DNA from: an uncultured Lachnospiraceae bacterium
Lineage (GTDB): Bacteria; Bacillota; Clostridia; Lachnospirales; Lachnospiraceae
Assembly (NCBI GenBank): GCA_947053345.1
Contig: CAMRSM010000016.1
Location: forward strand, 1-64,000
Direction: 5' to 3'
DNA length: 64,000 nucleotides
Shown here: positions 57,808 through 64,000 of the stretch, piece after piece
How positions within the stretch are numbered: the stretch's first letter is position 1
Layout of the letters: the number at the start of each line of letters is the position of its first letter
Program-made: the position numbers and the translations under genes
The notes under the pieces: generated by a model
Databases searched by the model: none
Told to the model about the DNA's origin: nothing
The model's input: the letters and a program-made list of their open reading frames with translations, nothing else

Positions 57808-57951
57808 AATTTGCCAAAACAGGAAAGCTGTGCTATACTAAGGGTTATCCGCAGACTGCATTCCGCCTGCCCGGTATCAGGGCCGGCAAAATGCATGTAG
57901 TTTTATAACATGGGGCAAGGATCCCGCCCCATGCAGAAATGAGGTATGTTT

Positions 57952-60900
57952 ATGGATTTCAGCAAAAAAGGCATTATAAAAAAACAGCACCAGATCAAAT
58001 CCTGGTCAAAGCGCCTTGTATCCAAATCGCGGGTATTCGCGTTCCGGGCAGCGCTGATCGCAGTGCTCGCATTCGGCATCTTTGCCTGTGTCTCGGTCTT
58101 CGGCGCAATGAAAGGTATGATTGACGACGCGCCCGAACTTTCCCAGATCAACATTGACCCGGAGAAGTTCACAACCCATATTTATTACAGCGACGGCTCC
58201 GTTTCCGGCACCGTCGTCGGCGTGGAGTCAAACCGCATCCTTGTCACCTCCGAGCAGATTCCCAAGGTCTTAAAAGACTGCTTTGTCGCCATTGAGGACG
58301 AGCGTTTCTACGAGCACGACGGCATTGACTTGCCCGGCATCGTGCGCGCCGGTTACTCCGGCATCAAATCCGTTCTCAACCACACCGGCGGCCTGCTCGA
58401 CTACGGCGGGAGTACAATCACGCAGCAGCTCTTAAAAATCCGCGTGTTCGGCTACGGAAACGAAAAATACGCGATCGACAAGATCACGCGAAAGGTGCAG
58501 GAGCAGTACCTAGCGATCCAGCTCGAGGATGCCTACACCAAGGACGAAATATTAGTTGCCTACATGAACAACATCAACCTCGGCAACCGCTCCTTCGGCG
58601 TGCAGATGGCGGCGCTGAATTATTTCGGCAAAAACGTGTGGGAACTGACGCTCTCCGAATCCGCCGTGATCGCTGCGATTGCACTCTCCCCTGTCCGCCA
58701 GAACCCGATCACCTACCCGGAGAGAAACGCGGAACGCCGCCAGAGCTGCCTTGAAAAAATGCTGGAGCTTGGCCTGTGCTCCCCGGCAGAATTTGATGAG
58801 GCCATCAACGACGAAGTTTACGCGCGCATCAAAAATTACGCTTATGAAAACAACGAGGAAGTTTACTACTCGTATTTTAACGACGAGGTCATCCGCCAAG
58901 TGCTCGACGACCTTGAGGCGGCCGGTTACTCCCCGGAACTCGCGGAAGACCTTGTATACAGCGGCGGTCTTGACATTTACACGACACAGGACAAGGATAT
59001 CCAGGCCGTTGTGGATTCCGTCTACTGCGATGAGTCCAATTTCCCTGAGCTTGGCAACGAGACCGGTTCGTTTTACGAGCTGACACAGGATTACTCCGTC
59101 TCCATCCTCAAAGCGGACGAGACCCCGGAGCACTATCAGTTCGGCCATATCCTGAACTATTACGCGGACTACAACGATTCTGACCTGAAATTCTACCATG
59201 AGAATTACCGTTCCAGCCACCGGGGCATCAGCCGCTATACGACCGACCCGGATCTGCTGAACGAAATGATTGACAAATTCATCGCCTCGGTCATGGAAGA
59301 GGGCGATTCGATATTGGCGGAACGCCCGCGCATCTACACACTGCAGCCGCAGTCTTCCTTCGTTGTGATTGACCAGAAGACCGGGCATGTGATGGCGGTT
59401 TACGGCGGCCGCGGCGAAAAGACCGGGAGCCTTACCCTAAACCGCGCCACGACAACGCTGCGGCAGGTAGGCTCCACGTTTAAGGTGCTTGCCTCCTTCC
59501 TCCCGGCGCTCGACACTGCCGGAATGACGCTCGCTTCGGTTGCGGATGACGCGGAATACCACTATCCGGGAACCACCACAAAGGTCACAAACTGGAACGG
59601 CGATATCTATGAGGGCCTGACCCCGATCCGGCGCGCCATCTACCGCTCCATGAACATCGTCGCCTGCCGCATTATGGAACAGGTCACACCGCAGGTATCG
59701 TTTGATTACCTCAAAAAGCTCGGCTTTACGACCCTTGTGGAGTCCCAGACGGACGATAACGGTAAGATTTACAGCGATATCGGAATCCCGCTTGCACTCG
59801 GCGGTATCACGAACGGTGTCACGAACTTGGAGCTGACGGCGGCGTACGCGACCATCGCAAACAACGGCATTTACAACCGCCCCGTATTTTACACCAAGGT
59901 TGTCGACCATAACGGCAAAGTCCTGCTCTCAAACGAATCCGCGTCCACACAGGTCATCAAGACCTCGACGGCCTATCTTTTGACCAACGCGATGCAGGAT
60001 ACGACAACGCTTGGAACGGGAACCAACCTCGCATTTAAGCAGGGGGAAGTAAACGATTATATCTCCGTGTACGCAAAACGCAAATTTGGCATTACAACCG
60101 ATGAGGAAGCATCTGCCAACGAGGAATACAAGGCATATGTCAGTGACCTGAAAACAAAGCTTTCCGGCATGCCGATCGCCGGAAAGACCGGTTCGTCACA
60201 CTATACCGACCTCTGGTTTGTCGGCTATTCCCCATACTATACGGCGGCAATCTGGACCGGGTTTGACAACAATGTAAGACAGATCAACCGGAATTACCAC
60301 CAGCATATGTGGCGCAAGATCATGGAACAGATCCACGTCGTCAAGGAGAAGGAGGCAACCAGCTTTGCCATGCCGGATTCCATCCTGCGCGCGACAATCT
60401 GTACAAAATGCGGCAACCTCGCGGTCACCGGGCTGTGTGACCAGGTGGATGCCGTAAAGACCGAGATTTTCGCAAAGGGAACCGTGCCGACCGAGAAATG
60501 TACCTGCCATGTCAAGGCATCCATCTGCACCGTTTCCGACCAGTTAGCAAGTGTCTACTGCCCGGCAGAAACAACCACGGAAAAGGTTTACCTGATCAAG
60601 GAAGAAACCTCTCCGACCTATGATACGCCGAACATCCTGCCGGCCGGGGAGGATGCTGTGACCTGCACGATCCACACTGCAGAGACCGTGCTCCCGCCGG
60701 ATACCGGGGAGGATCCGTCCGATCCTGATTTCCCGGATTTTCCTGATTTTCCGGACTTTCCGGATGTTTCCGATATCCCGGACGACTCGGACACGCCAAA
60801 CCCTCCCGCCGATACAGGCCGGCCGATTGAGCCGGGAAATCCGGAGGAAGGGGATGAGGAAAGCGGAACCGGGACGGAGGACAGTCTCCCGGACGAATAG
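57952..60900 (+). CDS. Class A penicillin-binding protein (PBP1A-like)
   Basis: 982 residues from ATG 57952 (GAGG seven nt before it; ATG 57946 is less likely). A membrane anchor (about 30-55), a GT51 glycosyltransferase domain with EDERFYEHDGID (near 108) and GGSTITQQLLK, and a transpeptidase domain with SxxK as GSTFKV (near 508), SxN as RSMNIV (near 565) and KTG as AGKTGSS (near 743). The tail has Cys-rich spacers (ICTKCGNLAV; EKCTCHVKASIC) and an acidic repeat PDFPDFPDFPDF near the end. It polymerises and cross-links peptidoglycan; the Cys-rich and PDF tail is typical of clostridial class A PBPs, though this one is long. Confidence 0.95.
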   Translation: MDFSKKGIIKKQHQIKSWSKRLVSKSRVFAFRAALIAVLAFGIFACVSVFGAMKGMIDDAPELSQINIDPEKFTTHIYYSDGSVSGTVVGVESNRILVTSEQIPKVLKDCFVAIEDERFYEHDGIDLPGIVRAGYSGIKSVLNHTGGLLDYGGSTITQQLLKIRVFGYGNEKYAIDKITRKVQEQYLAIQLEDAYTKDEILVAYMNNINLGNRSFGVQMAALNYFGKNVWELTLSESAVIAAIALSPVRQNPITYPERNAERRQSCLEKMLELGLCSPAEFDEAINDEVYARIKNYAYENNEEVYYSYFNDEVIRQVLDDLEAAGYSPELAEDLVYSGGLDIYTTQDKDIQAVVDSVYCDESNFPELGNETGSFYELTQDYSVSILKADETPEHYQFGHILNYYADYNDSDLKFYHENYRSSHRGISRYTTDPDLLNEMIDKFIASVMEEGDSILAERPRIYTLQPQSSFVVIDQKTGHVMAVYGGRGEKTGSLTLNRATTTLRQVGSTFKVLASFLPALDTAGMTLASVADDAEYHYPGTTTKVTNWNGDIYEGLTPIRRAIYRSMNIVACRIMEQVTPQVSFDYLKKLGFTTLVESQTDDNGKIYSDIGIPLALGGITNGVTNLELTAAYATIANNGIYNRPVFYTKVVDHNGKVLLSNESASTQVIKTSTAYLLTNAMQDTTTLGTGTNLAFKQGEVNDYISVYAKRKFGITTDEEASANEEYKAYVSDLKTKLSGMPIAGKTGSSHYTDLWFVGYSPYYTAAIWTGFDNNVRQINRNYHQHMWRKIMEQIHVVKEKEATSFAMPDSILRATICTKCGNLAVTGLCDQVDAVKTEIFAKGTVPTEKCTCHVKASICTVSDQLASVYCPAETTTEKVYLIKEETSPTYDTPNILPAGEDAVTCTIHTAETVLPPDTGEDPSDPDFPDFPDFPDFPDVSDIPDDSDTPNPPADTGRPIEPGNPEEGDEESGTGTEDSLPDE

Positions 60901-60911
60901 AAAAGGCAAAA

Positions 60912-60960
60912 AACAAAAAATTGTGCGGCCAGGAGTTTTCCCTGACCGCACGATTTTTTG
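60912..60960. terminator. Bidirectional terminator between PBP and spoVAE
   Basis: GTGCGG-CAGGG pairs with CCCTG-CCGCAC, with an A-run on the left and a T-run on the right, serving convergent genes. Confidence 0.92.
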
Positions 60961-61052
60961 TTTCTTTCGGACAGACACAAATCCATCCCAACGCATGCTT
61001 TACATCGTTTTATATATCCCAAGCCCGCACTGCTATGACCTTTATCTTCCGT

Positions 61053-61412
61053 CTACGGAAGCTTCGGCTTTGATTTGAAAATAAGCGCGGCCAGATAACC
61101 GATCAGCAGCGCCCCGGAAATACCGACGGCAGTCTCCGAGAGCCCGCCTTTGAACAGCCCCAGAAAGCCGTCCGCATCCACTGCTTTCTTCACACCCTGG
61201 AACAGCATGTTCCCAAAGCCTGCGAGAGGAACCGTCGCACCCGCCTTCGCCCATTCCGAAAACGGCTTGTAGAGCCCAAGCGCCCCAAGCAGGGAGCCGA
61301 GGCAGACAAGGATGACCATGATCCTGCCCGGCAGGAGCTTTGTCGTATCCATCAGAATCTGCACCAGCGCACAGATTGCCCCGCCCACCAAAAATGCTAT
61401 CAGATAATCCAT
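61053..61412 (-). CDS. spoVAE: Stage V sporulation protein AE
   Basis: 119 residues, four membrane helices (YLIAFLVGGAICALVQILM; GRIMVILVCLGSLLGALGLY). The SpoVAE signatures are ATVPLAGFGNML and GGLSETAVGISGALLIGYL. It is part of the SpoVA channel that moves calcium dipicolinate into the forming spore and out at germination. AAAGGGGTG precedes the ATG. It follows spoVAD by 113 bp; spoVAC, which normally precedes spoVAD, is not in the window. Confidence 0.93.
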   Translation of the reverse strand: MDYLIAFLVGGAICALVQILMDTTKLLPGRIMVILVCLGSLLGALGLYKPFSEWAKAGATVPLAGFGNMLFQGVKKAVDADGFLGLFKGGLSETAVGISGALLIGYLAALIFKSKPKLP

Positions 61413-61525
61413 CGAAACACCCCTTTCCTCACACCGGAAAACAGCCCCGGTTCATTGTCGTGTCATATCTTCTCCCCTTCTGACCTGACAAATGCGGCCA
61501 CAGCACATCCCCGTGACCCGTCCGC

Positions 61526-62560
61526 CTAGTCCCCGCAATGCTCCAGCACGATGGCGTGCGCGATCCCCGGCACACTGTTGCCCTCATTGAAGCTGACCGT
61601 GGACAAAAGGGCTCCGGTCGGGACAAAGAGCACACGCTTTAAGGCACCTTCGGATATTTTCTTTAAGAGATACCCGGTCAGCGTGACTGCCGAGCAGCCG
61701 CAGCCGCTGCCTCCCGCATCGGTCTTCTGGGTGGAAGCGTCATAAATTTCAATCCCGCAGTCCATATGCTGCTTTGTGATATCATAACCCTTCTCCTGCA
61801 AAAGCGCGATCAGGATTTCCTTTCCGACCACGCCGAGGTCCCCGGTGACAATCCGGTCATAATCCTCCGGCTTTCTGGAAAAGTCCTTTAAATGCTGGTA
61901 GATCGTATCACATGCCGCAGGTGCCATGCACGCCCCCATGTTCATTGAATCTTTCACGCCGTAATCAATCACCCGCCCCATCGTCGCGCCATATAGGCGC
62001 ACACGGTATTTCTTCCTCTCATCCGAGAGCACAACCGCGCCGCTTCCCGTTACCGTCCAGGTCGCCGCCATCGGCCTCTGGTTTCCGTACGCGAGCGGGA
62101 AGCGGAATTGCTTTTCTGCCCCGGCAAAATGGCTTGACGTAATGGTAAGTGTATGTTTCGCATACCCGCCGTCCACCAAAACCGCACCCGCAAGCAATGC
62201 TTCCCCCATTGTGGAGCATGCCCCGTAAAGCCCCATTAACGGGATGGCAAGCTTCTCTACGCCAAAAGTAGTTGCAATCAGCTGGCCAAGCAGGTCACCG
62301 CCCGCCATATAGCGGATGTCATCTGCCTTAAGCCCCGCATCGTCAATCGCGGCTTTCGCCGCGGAAAGCTGCATGTTGCTCTCCGCCTCCTCCCAGGTTT
62401 TCCCACCGAACATATCATCCCCGGATGTAATATCAAAATACGCGCCGAGCGGCCCCTCGCTTTCCAGCTTTCCCGCCACGCTCGCCATACCGCCCACATA
62501 AACTCCGCGCCCGAACAAAAAGCTCTGTTTCCCAAGCGCTTTTTCCTCCTGTTGCTGCAT
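61526..62560 (-). CDS. spoVAD: Stage V sporulation protein AD
   Basis: 344 residues with a thiolase-like fold. Segments typical of SpoVAD are GKQSFLFGRGVYVGG, EGPLGAYFD, GDLLGQLIATTFG, YGACSTMGEALL, GDLGVVGKEI and SGCGCSAVTLTGYLLKK. It binds dipicolinic acid in the SpoVA complex at the outer face of the spore inner membrane. Start ATG 62560 has AAAGGAGTGAG upstream. Directly before spoVAE. The 252 bp between it and the divergent BrkB gene should hold its forespore promoter, but I could not identify a sigma-G site with confidence. Confidence 0.95.
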   Translation of the reverse strand: MQQQEEKALGKQSFLFGRGVYVGGMASVAGKLESEGPLGAYFDITSGDDMFGGKTWEEAESNMQLSAAKAAIDDAGLKADDIRYMAGGDLLGQLIATTFGVEKLAIPLMGLYGACSTMGEALLAGAVLVDGGYAKHTLTITSSHFAGAEKQFRFPLAYGNQRPMAATWTVTGSGAVVLSDERKKYRVRLYGATMGRVIDYGVKDSMNMGACMAPAACDTIYQHLKDFSRKPEDYDRIVTGDLGVVGKEILIALLQEKGYDITKQHMDCGIEIYDASTQKTDAGGSGCGCSAVTLTGYLLKKISEGALKRVLFVPTGALLSTVSFNEGNSVPGIAHAIVLEHCGD

Positions 62561-62812
62561 TCCTCACTCACTCCTTTCCGCATCAAGCCCCTGAAAATCA
62601 CTCTTGCCGGATGCTGTCTCCTTTGGCAGGAAGCGCCTTTTGCATTCTTGTTTCCTGCTTGCCCGCTAAGCTTAAAATCCCCGTTTTTTCGCAATTTATG
62701 CGCAGCCTCGTTTCCCGCCCCAAAAAGAATACTATACTTTTCATCCTTTTTCTGTTAAAATGGTAAAGAATACATTTTTCAGGTAACATCAGATGCAAAA
62801 AGGAGAGGTTTC

Positions 62813-63724
62813 ATGATACGTTCACTGGTACGCTTAATCGATTCATTTTCAAAAAAACTCAGCTCTGACAATGTCAGTGCTTTTTCGACGCAGGCCGCCT
62901 TTTTCCTTATCATATCCTTTTTTCCGTTTGCAATGTTTTTACTGACACTTTTAAACTACCTCCCGTTCTCGAAACCGGAGCTGCTTTCCGCCATCGAATC
63001 CGTATTTCCGCAGACGGTCTCCGTCTACATATCGGACATCCTGGATGAGCTTCTGGAAAAATCAAACGGCACGGTGCTCTCCCTCACCGCGATCGCGACG
63101 CTGTGGACCTCCTCAAAAGGCTTTTACGCCGTCGTGCGGGGGTTGGATGCCATCTACCGCGCAAGCGGGAAGCGCAGTTATTTCTTTACCCGCATCTTGG
63201 CGGCACTCTACACGCTGCTCTTCGCCGTGCTTGTCGTCGCAGTGCTGTTCTTCTTCGTCTTCGGCAACCAGATTTACCTTTTTTGCCTGAAGCATATCCC
63301 GATCCTTTCGGAGATGGCACTGTTGATCATCAGCGTGCGCACCCTCGTCGGCTTCTGTTTGATGATCCTTTTTTTCACGCTCGTCTTCATCACGATGCCG
63401 AACCGAAAATCCTCCTTCTTCGCCGAACTTCCGGGGGCGATCCTCGCCTCGGCGGGCTGGATCGGTTTTTCCTACCTTTTTTCATTTTACATTGACAATT
63501 TCAGCAATTATTCCGCCACCTACGGCAGCCTGACTGCGGTCGTGCTCTGTATGCTCTGGTTCTACTCCTGTATGTACATTATGTTCATCGGCGCAGAAAT
63601 TAACCAAGTGCTCGCAAACCCTGTTATCCGGGAAGCATTCCACACCCTTCTCGCCACCCGCAGGGAGCGCAGGAAAAAGAAAAACGGGCGGATCTCCCAA
63701 AATTCAAAATCCGATTCCCCATAA
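62813..63724 (+). CDS. YihY/BrkB-family membrane protein
   Basis: 303 residues, six membrane helices. The family pattern is clear: an amphipathic start, AFSTQAAFFLIISFFPFAM, LWTSSKGFYAVVRGLDAIY, the loop YRASGKRSY, FAELPGAILASAGWIGFS, and WFYSCMYIMFIGAEINQV at the last helix. The function of this family is unsettled; the RNase BN name once attached to it is known to be wrong. AAAAGGAGAGG precedes the ATG. Divergent from spoVAD. Confidence 0.93.
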   Translation: MIRSLVRLIDSFSKKLSSDNVSAFSTQAAFFLIISFFPFAMFLLTLLNYLPFSKPELLSAIESVFPQTVSVYISDILDELLEKSNGTVLSLTAIATLWTSSKGFYAVVRGLDAIYRASGKRSYFFTRILAALYTLLFAVLVVAVLFFFVFGNQIYLFCLKHIPILSEMALLIISVRTLVGFCLMILFFTLVFITMPNRKSSFFAELPGAILASAGWIGFSYLFSFYIDNFSNYSATYGSLTAVVLCMLWFYSCMYIMFIGAEINQVLANPVIREAFHTLLATRRERRKKKNGRISQNSKSDSP

Positions 63725-63729
63725 TAGCA

Positions 63730-63776
63730 GAATGCCGCACAGGAAATCAGGCTTTCCCGCGCGGCATTTCGTTTTA
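63730..63776. terminator. Terminator between BrkB and SpoIID-like genes
   Basis: AATGCCGC pairs with GCGGCATT with an inner GGAAA/TTTCC, followed by CGTTTT on the plus strand; convergent genes on both sides. Confidence 0.82.
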
Positions 63777-63862
63777 TAATGGAGTTTCTGTTAATTCATG
63801 CAATTCTTTCCGCATGGAAGCTTTTGACGATGAAACTTCTTTCCACTCCGTATTGTTTCCGT

Positions 63863-64000
63863 TCAATATAAAAAGATCAATTCCGTCCCCGTATAATAAT
63901 GCGCAATGATCTCCTCGAAGTTTTTCCCCGCCTCGGTCATTTTCTTGACCCCGTTCTGGCTCATGCCGGTTCCATGCCCATAGCCTCCGCCAAAAAGACG
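63863..64000 (-). CDS. SpoIID/LytB-domain protein, C-terminal end only
   Basis: The last 45 codons of a leftward gene that enters from the right edge. The sequence FGGGYGHGTGMSQNGVKKM, then GKNFEEIIAHYYTGTEL, is the conserved C-terminus of the SpoIID/LytB domain, a lytic transglycosylase that cuts peptidoglycan during engulfment or spore work. The rest is outside the window. SpoIID itself or a paralogue cannot be told apart from this piece. Confidence 0.88.
   Translation of the reverse strand, partial: RLFGGGYGHGTGMSQNGVKKMTEAGKNFEEIIAHYYTGTELIFLY

Overview
The window looks like a chromosomal segment of a spore-forming member of the Lachnospiraceae (Clostridia, Bacillota). The grounds are spoVAD and spoVAE, a SpoIID-type protein at the right edge, T-box, ZTP and glmS RNA regulators, DUF4317 and DUF4250 proteins, a split PurH pathway with a PurO-type IMP cyclohydrolase, consensus TTGACA-17-TATAAT promoters and strong GGAGG ribosome binding sites. 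Base composition is near 50% GC over most of the window. Three stretches are clearly AT-richer and look acquired: an ABC exporter remnant (5.0-7.4 kb), a pair of unknown genes (about 21-22 kb) and a second HelD-like gene (42.5-44.6 kb). I saw no rRNA, tRNA, CRISPR array or complete insertion sequence.

Left part (1-7.4 kb): a leftward cluster of a histidine phosphatase, a PadR regulator and a two-subunit ABC exporter, the second subunit running off the left edge. The exporter has its own strong promoter and a roughly 600-nt leader with a short peptide and an internal terminator. Next to it lies a second ABC exporter gene of the same family, broken by a 120-bp patch. From 7.4 to 10.2 kb there is a CD3324-like small protein and a purine operon (purO plus AICAR transformylase) behind a ZTP riboswitch. 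From 10.3 to 20.4 kb there are an unknown (alpha/alpha)-type protein, DUF4317, a GH10 xylanase lipoprotein, a NUDIX hydrolase, a HelD-like helicase, a candidate small RNA and a Wzz-like protein.

Middle part (20.6-42.3 kb): two unknown AT-rich genes, glyA, an LTA-synthase-like membrane sulfatase, a MraY-like transferase with a LysR regulator, the TldD/TldE protease pair, a DHHW/MBOAT O-acylation pair, a secreted transglutaminase-like protein, a leftward type IV pilus/type II secretion-like operon (PilC-like, four small one-TM proteins, PilT) and thrS behind a T-box.

Right part (42.5-64 kb): a second HelD, glmS behind its ribozyme, two paralogous large secreted proteins of unknown function, a DUF4015 glycoside-hydrolase-like protein, a SEC-C protein, a double-receiver response regulator, rarA, DUF4250, VanZ, a YigZ/IMPACT protein, a class A penicillin-binding protein, spoVAE/spoVAD, a BrkB-family membrane protein and the C-terminus of a SpoIID/LytB protein.

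Many genes serve the envelope: amino-sugar supply (GlmS), lipid carrier loading (MraY-like), chain length (Wzz), anionic polymer synthesis (LTA synthase-like), O-acylation (MBOAT/DHHW) and peptidoglycan synthesis (PBP). The most unusual signals are a roughly 105-bp hairpin-forming intergenic repeat found as tandem arrays inside two operons, with compensatory base changes between the loci, and the leader of the PadR-linked ABC exporter.
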